Source: Orychophragmus violaceus
Taxonomy: Eukaryota; Streptophyta; Magnoliopsida; Brassicales; Brassicaceae
Direction: 5' to 3'
Length of the DNA: 64,000 nucleotides
NCBI GenBank assembly: GCA_030180135.1
Contig: CM058232.1
Span: 93,794,630-93,858,629, forward strand
The position numbers and the translations under genes were made by a program. Below are positions 1 through 10,336 of this stretch, one piece after another. The notes beneath the pieces were generated by a model that saw nothing but the letters and a program-made list of their open reading frames with translations, did no database searches and was not told the DNA's origin. Positions within the stretch are counted from its first letter, which is position 1, and each line of letters opens with the position of its first letter.

Positions 1-302
1 GTCACTTTCAATGATCAACAGATCATGGCAATTAGTTACGAGAAATCCAAATCTCTCGGGTTCGTGACGAATCCTTTCGGATCTGTGAGCTTCAGGTTGT
101 GTAAAAGTCGTGCACATATCTCATATATATAGACTTTTATCACGACCTAATTAACCAAGGTTTATACCGTAGTTAATTAAGTCATAAACCAAAATCATTA
201 TTTTGGTTCGCGATATGTGTCGATCGATACACCTTTGTGTCGATCGACACTACCTCAGAAACTCGCCATTTGAATGTATATCGAATATACATTCACCAGA
301 TC
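1..302 (-). repeat. Copia-1 3' LTR fragment
   Basis: Positions about 105-302 match 4405-4619 of the right-hand LTR, including the AT-rich TATA-like stretch at 124-134, one CGATCG pair at 221/241, and the shared run ending in CCAGATC. Positions 1-105 do not align clearly with the same LTR, so this copy is diverged or belongs to another subfamily. The last 210 bp of the LTR (plus orientation) are missing because of the deletion at 302/303. Confidence 0.7.
211..253. repeat. CGATCG pair, Copia-1 3' LTR
   Basis: Cores at 221 and 241, 20 bp apart, with GTGT/ATAC and GTGT/ACAC arms. Upstream of the TATA-like run at 124-134 on the minus strand. Confidence 0.8.
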
Positions 303-1394
303 CTTTGCAAACTTCAGGCACCACAGGTGTAGGTTCTACAACTCTTTGTAGATCCAACTGCTGCTCTTCATCATCAGGTTGAGCAGTCTCCTGTGATTCT
401 CGAATTTCTTCGAGTTGTACTTTACTCCCACTGTTCTTCCTGGAAAGAAAATCTTTCTCAAGAAAAACACAGTTCCGAGCAACTAACACTTTGTTCTTGG
501 ACCGGTTGTAAAAGTAATATGCCTTGGTCTGCTCAGGACAACCAACGAAGTAGCACTTATCGGATTTGGATGTGGGCTTATCAGAGATTAATCGTTTAAT
601 ATAAGCCTCACAACCCAAATCTTCATGAAAGAAAAATTAGGAACATTTCCAGTCCACATCTCATGTGGTGTCTTTGTAACTTATTTTGATGGAACCCTAT
701 TTAGTGTAAACGCAGACGTTTCTAGAGCGTATTCCTAGAAGGATAATGGAAGATCTGAGTGACTCATCATTGATCGAACCATATCTAATAAAGTCCGATT
801 CCTCCTCTCATAAACTCCATTCCTTTGGAGCGTTTTTAAGAGGAGTGAGTTGTGAAACAATTTCACAATTTGTCAGATGATCACTGAATTCTCGACTTGA
901 GTATTCACCTCCACGATCTTATCGTAGAGCTTTAATACTTTTGCCAAGTTGTTTTTGTACTTCATTCTGGAACTCTTTGAACTTTTCAAAAGATTCCGAC
1001 CCATGTCTCTTTAAATAGACATAACCATACCTACTGAAATCATCAGTAAAGGTAATGAAGTATCGAAAGATTCCTCTAGCACTTTTGCTCATCGGGCCAC
1101 ACACATCAGTATGTATAAGGCCCAATAAGTTACTGGCCCTTTCTTTGTTTGTTGAAAAAGGGCCTCAGTCATTTTGCCTAATAAACAAGATTCACAATCT
1201 GTGTCGATCGATACACCTTTTGTGTCGATCGATACTACCTCACATGATTCATAATCAAATGAGCCCAAAAGCCCATCACTATGGGGCTTCTGAATCCATT
1301 TCTCATTTATGTGGCCCAAACGACAATGCCAGAGAAAAGTTTGATTCGTGTATTCTGACTTGAATCTCTTAGTACTAATGTTATAGACTCGCAC
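303..1394 (-). pseudogene. Copia-1 integrase region, broken
   Basis: Three minus-strand pieces follow the order of a Copia integrase. At 1089-1394 is the GAG-pre-integrase zinc region, with the hallmark LWHCRLGHIN and a CESCLLGK motif. At 919-1125 is the start of the catalytic core (HTDVCGPM, then FITFTDDFSRYGYVYL, holding the first catalytic Asp). At 250-618 is the C-terminal part with FVGCPEQTKAYYFYN and a KVLVARNCVFLEKDF motif. The middle of the core with the remaining acidic residues lies in the frameshifted gap 619-918. A CGATCG pair (1205/1226) lies inside the zinc region between the His and Cys pairs and is read there as an insert with two SIDT repeats. Not functional. Confidence 0.8.
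1200..1236. repeat. CGATCG pair inside integrase coding
   Basis: Cores at 1205 and 1226, 21 bp apart, in the linker of the GAG-pre-integrase zinc region. Confidence 0.8.
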
Positions 1395-1421
1395 ACTTTG
1401 GTTTAGAACATAAAGCCCATT

Positions 1422-1917
1422 CTATAATGGACCGCTACCATAAAATATATCATTGTAATCAAATGAACAACATTTATTCATAATTGAAAACTGATATCCT
1501 TCTAAATCCAAACAAGGAATAGAAATAGTATTTCTGCTTATAGCACGTACATAGTAGCAATTATTAAGTTCTAAAACCATGCTAGAAAGTAAATACAAAT
1601 GAATTCCCATGGCTAATGTAACAACTCTTGCTCCATTTCCACCGCACAGGTCCACTTGTTCTTTCTCCAAAGTCCTACTGTTGCTTAGGCCTTGCATATT
1701 TGTACAAAATATGAGCACCACAGCTGGTATCCAATACTCTAGAAGTAGGACCATAGATAGTAACATTTAATTCTATAACATAAATACCTGAAGAAGAAGT
1801 CTCGTACGTCTTCTTCAGCTTCTCATAATCTTCCAAGAATTTATTGCTGTTTCTTTTCAAATGCCCATAACCATTATAATAATGGCACTTATCATCTTTA
1901 TAAGGACCAGTTTTAAC
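1422..1917 (-). pseudogene. Copia-1 protease and zinc-knuckle remnant
   Basis: The minus strand shows a degenerate CCHC knuckle (CHYYNGYGHLKRN, one Cys and the last Cys replaced) followed by a retropepsin-like motif VLDTSCGAHI, in which the usual DTG is DTS. Stops and a frame change at about 1675-1766 break the frame. It continues gag on the other side of the hAT insertion at 1926-2183. Confidence 0.7.
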
Positions 1918-1925
1918 CTTAGGAG

Positions 1926-2183
1926 CAGAGCCGGCTTCGAGCATAAGCCACATAAGCCACGGATTAGGGCATCCGAATAAAAAGGGCATTTTTCTATATA
2001 TTTTCTTCATTAGTATATATTAAAAAATAAAATAAAAGGACATTTCTAAATATATTTTTCATAATATAAGCATTTTAAAATATATTTGTTTGTTAAGATA
2101 TTTAAATAAAAATTTAAATAAAAATTATATTAAATAGTATTTTAGTTTTGAATAGGGCATCCAAAAATATTGAACCGGCACTG
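1926..2183. mobile_element. hAT-type MITE inserted in Copia-1
   Basis: This 258-bp AT-rich insert has 9-bp terminal inverted repeats with one mismatch (CAGAGCCGG at the left, CCGGCACTG at the right). It is flanked on both sides by the same 8 bp, CTTAGGAG (1918-1925 and 2184-2191). An 8-bp duplication and CAGNGCCGG ends are typical of the hAT superfamily. It has no coding capacity, so it must have been moved by a transposase supplied in trans. It interrupts the gag/protease region of Copia-1 and is therefore younger than that element. Confidence 0.88.
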
Positions 2184-2191
2184 CTTAGGAG

Positions 2192-2960
2192 CATGGTTAG
2201 ACTCGCTTGGATTCACAATCGAGCTCGTCTTACCATTCCCTTTGTTCTTACCAAGTTTCTTAAACTTTTTACCCTTTTGTACCATAAGGACATTTGGGGT
2301 GTCCTTCTTGATGTTCGGTTCAGCAGTTTTGAGCATCCCATGCAACTCAGTCAAAGTCTTTGTCAAGTTGTTCATGTTGTAGTTCATAATAAAATGATCA
2401 TAGCTTGACGGCAGTGACTGCAGAATGATGTCACTAGCCAACTCTTGGCTAAAGGGACAATCCAGTTTCCCCAGGTTATCAATATAACCTATCATCTTAA
2501 TGACATGAGGACTAACTGATCCGTCCTTTGGTAGCTTGCACTCAATTAGAGACTTAACCGCCTGGTATCTCTGAGTTCATGCCTGCTCCTGAAACATACT
2601 TTTCAGGCCAGTGATCATCTCTATCGGCGACTCCACGTACTCATATTGCTTCTGCAAGTCCGAGTTCATGGTAGCCAACATGAGACAACACACATCGACC
2701 ACATCATTAGAATGCTTATCCCATGCATCCTTCTCTGACTGCCAGGCATTGGCTCGGTACTTCTTGGGGAGAACTTTCTCAAGGACATAGTCATTTTTCT
2801 CCTGTTTGAGAACAATTCTCAAGTTCCGATACCATTCCAGAAAGTTAGATCCATTTAGCTTGTCCTTCTCAAGGATGGATCTCAGAGAGAAATTGTTGTG
2901 ATGGTTTGTGCTAGATATAGCTGGATTAAGAAAGGAAAGAGTTTTAGTTATGATGTTCAA
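2192..2960 (-). pseudogene. Copia-1 gag
   Basis: Two minus-strand pieces (2577-2960 and 2192-2495) form a Copia gag (UBN2/DUF4219-like): LEKDKLNGSNFLEWYRNLRI near the start, then a LMLATMNSDLQKQYE segment and a FSQELASDIILQSLPSSYDH segment. It matches the gag of Copia-2 (63579 onward) over the first 110 residues. A stop/frameshift lies at 2496-2576 and the C-terminal part is cut by the MITE. Start chosen at 2960, where the ATG precedes the conserved N terminus. Confidence 0.8.
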
Positions 2961-4112
2961 GAAATGAGAAATCTTAACTATTAAGAAAACTCACATTATA
3001 TTCAAAACAATGTTTTCTCAAATGAATATAATGATCCAAGACCCATACTTCACTAAAACTTGAGTGAGCTTTGGCTCATCGCCCAAATTTCAGCTATCTA
3101 GGTAAGCAACAACTTTGCTAGTTATATCCAATATAACTCTTGGTTGTGGATTGACATCTCATGTCAAAACCACCCAATGTCTCTGGGCCCAAAATGATTT
3201 TGATAGCCCAGTCAAGTTAAACCAATCTCTTAAGTCATGTAATTGTTGACGCCTTGTACTACAAGCCTATCAACACGATTACCTCCTGCCTTACTCATGT
3301 AATTGTGGACACCTTGCACTGCAAGTCTATCGCACAATGAAACGAGTCTTGACAGTTGACAAGATCGGGAAGACATCAAGGATTACTTGACATTTAGTTT
3401 GAGGAACGGAACTGTTTAAAACGATTAATCTTATTATGTTTCAATTATTCTAAGGATTTGGGTTTAATTTTGGTTCGGTTCTGTGATCTCAGGTTCAATA
3501 ACCGAAACCATCAGAGACTGTGTCGACCGATGCTACTTTAGTGTCGATCGACACAATTCTATCGAAACCAATTTGCGATAACCGATCAATCCAATTGACC
3601 CGGTTTTGATAACCGGTCAGTGTCGATCGACACAACACTTGTGTCGGTCGACATCAACCCAATTCAATCAAACCGCAATTAACCCATCAAACCGTTTTAA
3701 ACTAATTGCGATAACTGGTCCAATCCAATTGAACCGATTCATCCAATAGAACCGATTTAGCCAATTTAACCAAGCGCGATAACCGGTCCAATCTAATTGA
3801 ACCGATTAAACCAATCGCAAGGTCCGTGTCGACCGACACAACTTTTGTGTCGATCGACATGTTAGGGATCAGGAACTTCGACCTTTAAGATCGAAACCTA
3901 AAATTTTATTCGGGTTTCCATGTTGTGTCGATCGATGCCAGATTGGTGTCGATCGACACTATGCGAAACCACAAAATCGATTTTGAACAAGAACCCTAAA
4001 ACGAGATTTCTTTGAACAAAACTCAATTTAGCATGCATATATCATATATGTAACGATCCAGATTCAAATAATCTAATCATCATGCTACAGATTCAATAGG
4101 AAAAACCCTAAT
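2961..4112 (-). other. Copia-1 leader between PBS and gag, with four CGATCG pairs
   Basis: About 1.15 kb without a convincing frame. It holds four pairs of CGATCG-type dyads (cores at 3524/3545, 3624/3645, 3830/3851 and 3929/3950, each 21 bp apart). Repeated AACCGGT / CCAATTGAACCG phrases fill the stretch 3590-3810. A 50-bp imperfect direct repeat at about 3230-3335 contains GTAATTGTNGACNCCTTG. Confidence 0.75.
3520..3960. repeat. Four CGATCG pairs in the Copia-1 leader
   Basis: Cores at 3524/3545, 3624/3645, 3830/3851 and 3929/3950. Every pair is spaced by exactly 21 bp. Three cores are transition variants (CGACCG or CGGTCG). Confidence 0.85.
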
Positions 4113-4124
4113 GCTCTGATACCA
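4113..4124 (-). other. Copia-1 primer-binding site
   Basis: The minus strand reads TGGTATCAGAGC, complementary to the 3' end of initiator tRNA-Met, the usual Copia primer. It lies one base from the LTR boundary. Confidence 0.93.
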
Positions 4125-4125
4125 C

Positions 4126-4833
4126 TGAAGGAATTTCTACCAGTTCCTAATCCAATTAGGCAACCCTAAGTATAAATTCCATAGCCTAGGATCTAGGGTT
4201 TAGGTATACTGAATCATTAGGATCTCGAAAATACCTGGAATTAGCAGCGGAAGTTGATTAGGTATTCGAGATTGATTAGCGCCTCAAGTGCTGCGCCTCT
4301 ACTGGTATCCACATGTACACAAACTGGAACGGACGGGATGCTAATGCCGTAGAGATCAGATCTCTTAGAGGTTTCTCTGTTTCACTGAGGTGGCTGTAAA
4401 TTGAGTGCCGTCGTTGTAAAAGTCGACCATATATCATATATATATATAGACTTTTACCACGACCTAATTAACCGAGGATCAAACCATAGTTAATTAAGTC
4501 ATAAACCAAAATCTCTATTTTGGTTCGCGACTTGTGTCGATCGATGCACCTTCTGTGTTGATCGACACAACCTCAGAGAATCGTTATTGAATGTATATCA
4601 AATATACATTCACCAGATCATTACACTAATGATCAACCCCATATTAAATATCCAGTTTGCTTAGGTGTGTGACCCTGTAGGATCATATAATACTAGCAAT
4701 GAGTTCTAAACTCATAGATTATAAGTGGCTTCTAGCAAAGCGTTATGATTACCCAGTATCATACGAATGTCTAATCTCGACAACACAACTATCTCTAGAG
4801 TGATTACAATGTGATTTCAGGACATTCCCAACA
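4126..4833 (-). repeat. Copia-1 5' LTR
   Basis: On the minus strand it runs from TGTTGGGAA to TTCCTTCA and abuts the primer-binding site. Its first half matches the Copia-2 LTR at 61231-61450 in order. A TATA-like run lies at 4435-4449 with a CGATCG pair (cores 4538/4559) about 90-115 bp upstream. Confidence 0.85.
4533..4569. repeat. CGATCG pair, Copia-1 5' LTR
   Basis: Cores at 4538 (CGATCG) and 4559 (TGATCG), 21 bp apart, upstream of the TATA-like run. Confidence 0.8.
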
Positions 4834-5019
4834 AATCTGTAGTTTTTTCTATCTAAAGAATCAGACTCAAGGTTCGATAGATCGAGATGAATCCCGACCA
4901 ATCTGGCTCTCCCAACGCCACGCCACCAGTCGACCACCCGCAAATGGTCGGCAACATTCCTCATAACACCGCCAAACATTCTGTCAGGAACCAATGATCC
5001 AAGCAGGAATTGGGTATGG

Positions 5020-5202
5020 ATGAGAAGTGATTCGACTTCTGCCTCCGCATTAGGAGGTGGATCAGGAACGCTCAGGCCTAGTCCACCACAGCCTCCTGCT
5101 CCCCCGCGACAAAGTCTGGACGACCTCGCCGAAATCCGTTCAATGCTTACCCTAACTGTAAGTCGAACGAGAGTTCGCCTTACGGAAACTGTTCGACTAT
5201 AA
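5020..5202 (+). pseudogene. Tat-1 gag N-terminal remnant (tentative)
   Basis: A 60-residue open frame, rich in Ser, Gly and Pro, ends in a DDLAEIRSMLTL segment that resembles gag N termini of Tat elements. It is followed at once by the integrase tail, so a deletion has joined distant parts. The family assignment is weak. Confidence 0.35.
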
Positions 5203-5362
5203 AAGGAAGAGCACGCTGGAAAGTTAGGGGCGAAGTGGGAAGGTCCTTACCTGGTCACCGATATCGTGAAGGACGAGGTCTATCGACTCAAATCGCTAGA
5301 AACCCAAAAACTTGAACTACGACCCTGAAACATCATAAACCTCAAAAAGTACTTTCACTAAA
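5203..5362 (+). pseudogene. Tat-1 integrase C-terminal tail
   Basis: The plus strand encodes GKLGAKWEGPYLVTDIV, the conserved Trp-Glu-Gly-Pro-Tyr segment at the end of Gypsy integrases, then YRLKSL, an in-frame stop and LKKYF. The same segment occurs at 38540-38600 in Tat-2 and, reversed, at about 26290 in Tat-3. A GGTACGTAGGCCAC motif at 5410-5424 is the conserved sequence found downstream of pol in Tat elements. Confidence 0.8.
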
Positions 5363-5594
5363 AGTACACCCCATAATCGAACTACGAAATTGCTTGATAC
5401 CCCTAAAAAGGGTACGTAGGCCACTCGACCTCGAGCGCAGCCGCCCCCCTAAACAAAACTCTTATTGAGTTCGACAGTCTCGAGCATAGTCACAAAATTC
5501 TATCCAAGTTATTAATCGAGATCGATTCTTCGTTTTTCTTGTGTAAAAATAAAATTATCTTAATAAAATTCAATGTTTACTTTCATCTTTGTTG

Positions 5595-6106
5595 AATGAC
5601 CTGAAATGGTCTCTTCAAATCAAGCGACCTGAAATGGTCCCTTCAAAATCGAACAATCTAAAATGATCGTCCTAAAACAAGTGACCTGAAATGGTCTATT
5701 CAAAAACAAGTAATTTGAAATGATTCCTTCACAATAAAAAAGCGACCTGAAATGGTCTCTTCAAATCAAGCGACCTGAAATGGTCCCTTCAAAATCGAAC
5801 GACCTGAAATGATCGTCCTAAAACAAGTTACCTGAAATGGTCTCTTCAAAAACAAGTAATCTTAAATGGTTCCTTCAAAATAAAAAGTGATATGAAATGA
5901 TCTCTTCAAAAACAAGTAATCTGAAATAATTCCTTCAAAATAAAAAAGCGATCTGAAATGATCTCTTCTAATCAAGCAACCTGAAATGACCTCTTCAAAA
6001 AAAAATGATCTGAAATGATCTCTTCTAACCAAGTGACCTGAAATGGTCTTGTCGAAATTAGGCGATCTGAAATGATTTCCTCGAGACAAAAGCGATATAG
6101 ATGATT
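5595..6106 (+). repeat. Minisatellite, about 15 units, in the Tat-1 spacer
   Basis: Units of about 30-37 bp share GACCTGAAATGGTC followed by TTCAAAA. Each unit is an inverted repeat (GACC, loop TGAAAT, GGTC). Some units have changed in both arms (GATC with GATC), keeping the pairing. A block of several units, 5598-5735, is repeated almost unchanged at about 5750-5860. Confidence 0.9.
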
Positions 6107-6715
6107 GCTCCGAATTTAAAAGCTCGGACCAAAGCTCTTCTTGACTCTAAAAATTCTCTCTAACCTTATATAGATTAGAAGAATTGGGGGGGGGGGACCT
6201 CTCCCCTTAAGAAGCTCAACGAAATCGAATCTAACACGAGTTCGATATTCGTTTCAAGCGAACGAAATTTTCAAGCATCCTCAAATCAAATCCAAGTAAT
6301 TCCACTTCGATTCATCACACTTAAATTTTTTTTACTTCGATTCGTCACCGGGTTCGAGCTAGACGTCCAACACTACGATATCTCGAAGGATTTACGTCTC
6401 GAGTAATTCTTGAGTTTTATTCCGAGTTCGACATTTGTTTACTTAAAAAATAACTTCCAAATTTCCTAACGAAATTCAAGCTAATATGCTTACCTCGACC
6501 CCTATAAAGGTTCGAGCTATCATGACAATCAATTTTTATGCCGAAAAAGACTAAGGCATGAAAAATATAGGCAGTTATAAAAACAGGATGTGATTTCCTC
6601 TAGTCCATAAAAAGCCCTTTCAGGCAACACTAAAATATTTAAAAAAGCCTCCTTGGGCAACAAGAGCTCGATAAATTAAAAACCCTTTCAGGCAACAACA
6701 AAAGACATAATTTTT
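6107..6715. other. Tat-1 spacer
   Basis: No gene. An 11-G run lies at 6186-6196. Short AGCCC/TTCAGGCAACA phrases recur three times at 6610-6705. Confidence 0.6.
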
Positions 6716-9104
6716 TTATGAGGAGGCCTCGCCCCGATCCACTGCCTGGTCGCCTGTCGCCTCTGCTTCCCTTGCAAATTGGCCCTCGACCTCATCACTT
6801 ACCCTTGAACTTATCCAAGTTGGAAGGTTCAACCCATACTGATCAAGGCGAGGAGCAGCCTGCACTGGCAGATACGCCAAAATCACCAAGTCGTCCGACA
6901 TCGTCGGCTGGTTAAGCTTGTTGATGCTGAAATCAGACACCACCGCAGCATTCATCTCCTCCGTCGCCACTCGCTTCCTCTCGGCCAACTTCAACGCTTC
7001 CTGAGTCAGATCTAGCTCGCCAGAAGCTATCTCGGCGATAAGCTCAATGTTGGCCTTGGCCTCCTGGAGACGAATATCGGCGCTGGTCGCAACCTTCCTC
7101 TGGTCGTCTTTCTCTTTGATCCCCTTAAGGATCTCCAGGTATTGACCATTCAGCACCTTCTTCGCCTCGTGGACCGCAACCTTGAGGTTGAACTCTCGCC
7201 CCGAGAGGACCTTCTCCAATTCAGCTCGATACTGAGCGGCTTGCGCAACAGCAGTCTGGCTTCCCTCCTCAGCGGCCATGGTCCGAGTAACGTCCACATT
7301 GAGCTTTTGAGTAAGGTCCTCCTCTTGGTTATCGAGTAGCATTAGCCGGGCCTCCACGCCGTCAAACTCGGCCACATTCTTCTTCATCGCCTCCTCCCTG
7401 GCCAAGGACTCCTTCAGCCTGGCATTCAGGTCGCTCACAGTCTTCTGGGCGGACTCGAGCTCGCTGGCCTGCGGGATGTCGCACAGCTCGCGCTCATACT
7501 TGGCCACAAACCTATTCATGGCCTCCAGAGACTACACCCATATATAAAAAACGCTAAGTCAAGGACGAGGCATACACCGCAAGCAAATGAAAACGAAGGA
7601 ACAAAAATGTTACCATCCCGATGGCCGCCATCATATCAGTATAGGCCTCCCCAAGGGCCATATCCCCGATAGCCGGGAGCTGAACGCCTGCAGGCTTGAA
7701 ATGCCTCAGCAGATTGGCCACACCCGTCGGATCATCCGCAATCGGGTATTCCTTCTGGGCCTAAAGAGCCAGTTAAAGGTCCCAGCAGACCCAGAAGAGG
7801 GAGGCCTCGCCTTGATATTTTGGCTCGACCTCCTCGAGCTCACCTCCGCCTTAGTCCTTTGATGCTTTGGCGCAGAAGGAAGAGAGCCTTTCCGACTCCT
7901 ACCATTCGACCCCCTGGAACCGTTCGAGAGAGAGTCGCGTAAAGCTAGCTCTCTGGACTGAACCAGGACTATCTCCTGCTCGGCCGAGGGAGGCAAGTGC
8001 TCGGCCTCTAAAATCACCTCCTCGGACCCCGGAACCAGAGGAAGAGAGGCTTGAGCGGGACGAGGAGAGGGAGCCGGAGGAGGTGGAGGAGCCTCGCCTA
8101 GAGCAAAGAGGAAGGCGTTTATCAGGTCGCCAGCATTCATCTTATTCACCAGATCGACCGGATATTTCCCATTCTGGCGGCTGCTCGCTCTTCGAGACAT
8201 CTTTTCGTGAGGGGGGGAGTGTGCTGGCAACCGAGCTGTTATCCGAAACGGCTTGATCTGAAATAAGAAGTAAATAGAGCCGGATCAGAACAACGTCACC
8301 ACAAAAGTAGTGTTAATAACGATAAAACCCTTACTTTCTCCGGTACGCTCGACTATCCGAAGCGAGGACTGAATAGGTCGAGGGTTCAGAGGAAGGCGAG
8401 GAACTTGCGGAATCGGAGCAGCTCGAGTAGCTTGAGGCCGAATCTGTGGAGCTATCTGAGACAGGGCCCCTAGGGCAGCTTGTACACACTCGGTGGGGAA
8501 GTTTCTCCAGTTGATGTCTCCCCCTCTTAAACGAACCAATAACTCTTCTGTTATCGAGTTCAAAGAAAGCGACTCGGGAGCTTCTACAAAACAAAAACCA
8601 AAAAGAAAACATGAGGTTAGAATCATCTCGACACCTATCACATATCATACCAATCAACAAACCCTAGAGCCTAACCGAATCCGGTGGCCCATCGTGTCGG
8701 CACGACAGAGAAATCGAAATCGCCAACCGAATGATTGTTGATCTTGAAAAAGAAATAGTGATCCCGCTAATAGTATCTGTTGGGGATCTTCTAGAGTACC
8801 TTCCCAAAGCGAGGAGAAAGTTTTTGTTGTGCTTCACTGAGCAAACTCTCATGAGTTCCTCGGCCGCGAACTCGATTCCCTCATCGGCTGCCCTGACACC
8901 GAGACCAGTGACGTACATAACGAAGTTCGGAGTCATCTGTGGGAACGCGAGTTGGAGTTGGGCCAAGACCTAACTAAGAAGACGTGGGATCGGGAAGAAA
9001 ATCTCACACTTATCGAAATAAGCGTAGGACACACAGTAGTATCCTTCCCAGAAATGCTCTGGCGATTTCGTCGAAAGCGGAATCAACATCTCCACTTCGG
9101 CGGG
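6716..9104 (-). pseudogene. Tat-1 antisense gene, main part (Transposase_28-like plus coiled coil)
   Basis: On the minus strand, opposite to pol, pieces can be read in order. At 8664-9104 is a region like the 'putative gypsy-type transposon' domain (Transposase_28), with a FWEGYYCVSYAYFDKCEIFF segment, an in-frame stop, then QMTPNFVMYVTGLGVRA and a MRVCSVK segment. At 8336-8590 is an exon preceded by TTTTGTAG and followed by GTAAGG. At 7706-8260 is a Pro/Arg/Ser-rich part preceded by TTTCAG. At 6716-7519 is a 267-residue, Glu/Ala/Lys-rich, coiled-coil-like frame. Splice-like borders suggest the frame was spliced. The function of these antisense genes is not known. It was broken by Athila-1 between 9104 and 17682. 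Confidence 0.7.
9100..9104. repeat. Target-site duplication of Athila-1 (left)
   Basis: GCGGG, matched by 17677-17681. Confidence 0.93.
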
Positions 9105-10321
9105 TGATAGGTTGTAAAGTTTTAATTCCTATTCTACTGCAAGTGCACAGTCAATGCAATTATAGTATGTAGGGTATCGAATCCACAAGGACTCTAAGCA
9201 ACGATAGATTATAGAACAGTCGAGTTAAACTAGGTGAAAGTAATGAGAAACTAAAAGAAAAACAGAAAAGTAAATCAAGTAGCAAGATTAGTTTGAAGGC
9301 AATTAACTAAAAGCCCTAAGTCTAGGGAGTTCTCAGAAAATCAGACAAGCAGATCAGATAGTCAGTCATGATCAAATTAAGTACGGTTCTAGAACTCAAA
9401 CACGGATATAGAATTAACCAACTTTCGTTGTGAGAATTCTCTAAGCCTAATTGCAGAAATCCAAATTTCTTTGTAATTCCTAACAGATTAAACTAGCTTT
9501 AAGATTAAGTTCGATATGTTCACAATTTAATTAAACCAAATTTCTTTGCGAGTAATTCAATTGCTCAACCTAAATAGTTCAGATTCTAAACCACACTTTC
9601 GTGTCAATTTAACAACCTAAGATCTAGATTCTAAGTGATCAAGTTAGAAACTAGTATTAAGCTCAATCAAGGTTGAAGAACAATTAAGTTATGAATCCTA
9701 ACTGAAATAAATAAATCTAGCAAGTCATGAAATCCCTATGAGAATCCCTAAACCTAACTATGAATCTACTCAGACATAGAATATGAAAACATAATCAATG
9801 AATTAATAGATTGCATAAATAAAGAGTAAAGATTAAAGGGGTTCAAAATCTTCTCAAAAAGCAGGAAGCAGTATAGGATTAGATCAGCCCCAAAGCTCTA
9901 GAAATCTCTATGCTCAAAGTATAAAAGCCTAAGTAAAAAGACTGTCAAAGCGCCTCTAAAAACTGATGTAAAAACCTAATTATATAAGCTAATCACGTCT
10001 TGGGGCTTCTTTGTAATTATCATGAACTTTTGGGCAAAAGTGCAATATCCAATCTTCATTAAACCACCGAAGAAGGCCCATCTCGCTAGTGTGTCGATCG
10101 ATGCACAATGTGTGTCGATCGATGCATTACTCTGTTTTGGACAGTGAACTCTATCTCTCGGGTCAAAACACCAAAATGCTCCAAAAAGCTCCATAAACTC
10201 CAAATCCGCTCCAAACGTGCATATATCTAATAATACCTGTAAAAGACTCTACAGAAACACCAAAAGACTCTAAAACATACTTATATCATGATCTAAAACC
10301 GGTAAAAACCATGATATATCA
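9105..10321 (-). repeat. Athila-1 3' LTR
   Basis: 1,217 bp, about 99 percent identical to 16460-17676. On the minus strand a TATATAA-type box lies at 9981-9988, and a CGATCG pair (cores 10095/10116) is centred about 120 bp upstream. Confidence 0.95.
10091..10126. repeat. CGATCG pair, Athila-1 3' LTR
   Basis: Cores at 10095 and 10116, 21 bp apart; the same pair is at 17450/17471 in the other LTR. Confidence 0.88.
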
Positions 10322-10336
10322 ACTCCCCCACACTTA
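10322..10336 (-). other. Athila-1 polypurine tract
   Basis: The minus strand reads TAAGTGTGGGGGAGT, directly before the 3' LTR. Two related tracts lie farther inside (10492-10507 and 11283-11298). Confidence 0.9.

Larger units (their letters stand above)
1..4833 (-). mobile_element. Copia LTR retrotransposon Copia-1, degraded
   Basis: The element reads on the minus strand: right-hand LTR (4126-4833), primer-binding site, long leader, gag, protease, integrase fragment, then part of an LTR at 1-302. Reverse transcriptase and RNase H are missing, and the integrase fragment runs straight into LTR sequence at about 302/303, so an internal deletion joined the integrase region to the middle of the 3' LTR. 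Coding parts carry stops and frameshifts, and a 258-bp hAT-type MITE sits in gag/protease. The gag domain and LTR resemble those of Copia-2 at the right edge of the window, so the two belong to related families. The left end lies outside the window, so no target duplication can be checked. Confidence 0.85.
4839..9104 (+). mobile_element. Tat-type Gypsy element Tat-1, left part (continues at 17682)
   Basis: On the plus strand this holds a short gag-like remnant, then directly the last codons of integrase, then a long non-coding spacer with a minisatellite, then an antisense gene on the minus strand. This is the order of the 3' half of plant Tat elements; most of gag and nearly all of pol are deleted. 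The antisense gene is cut at 9104 by Athila-1 and resumes at 17682, followed by a polypurine tract and a 3' LTR. The left border, next to Copia-1 at 4833, is not defined; no LTR is visible there. Confidence 0.75.

Noticed and set aside
3520..3960. TGTCGA words in the dyads as auxin response elements
   Set aside because: Only part of the sites contain TGTC (others have GCAA or GCAT arms), while CGATCG is the constant part.
4749..4994. 81-codon minus-strand frame crossing the Copia-1 LTR end
   Set aside because: It spans the LTR border at 4833, so it cannot be a conserved gene.
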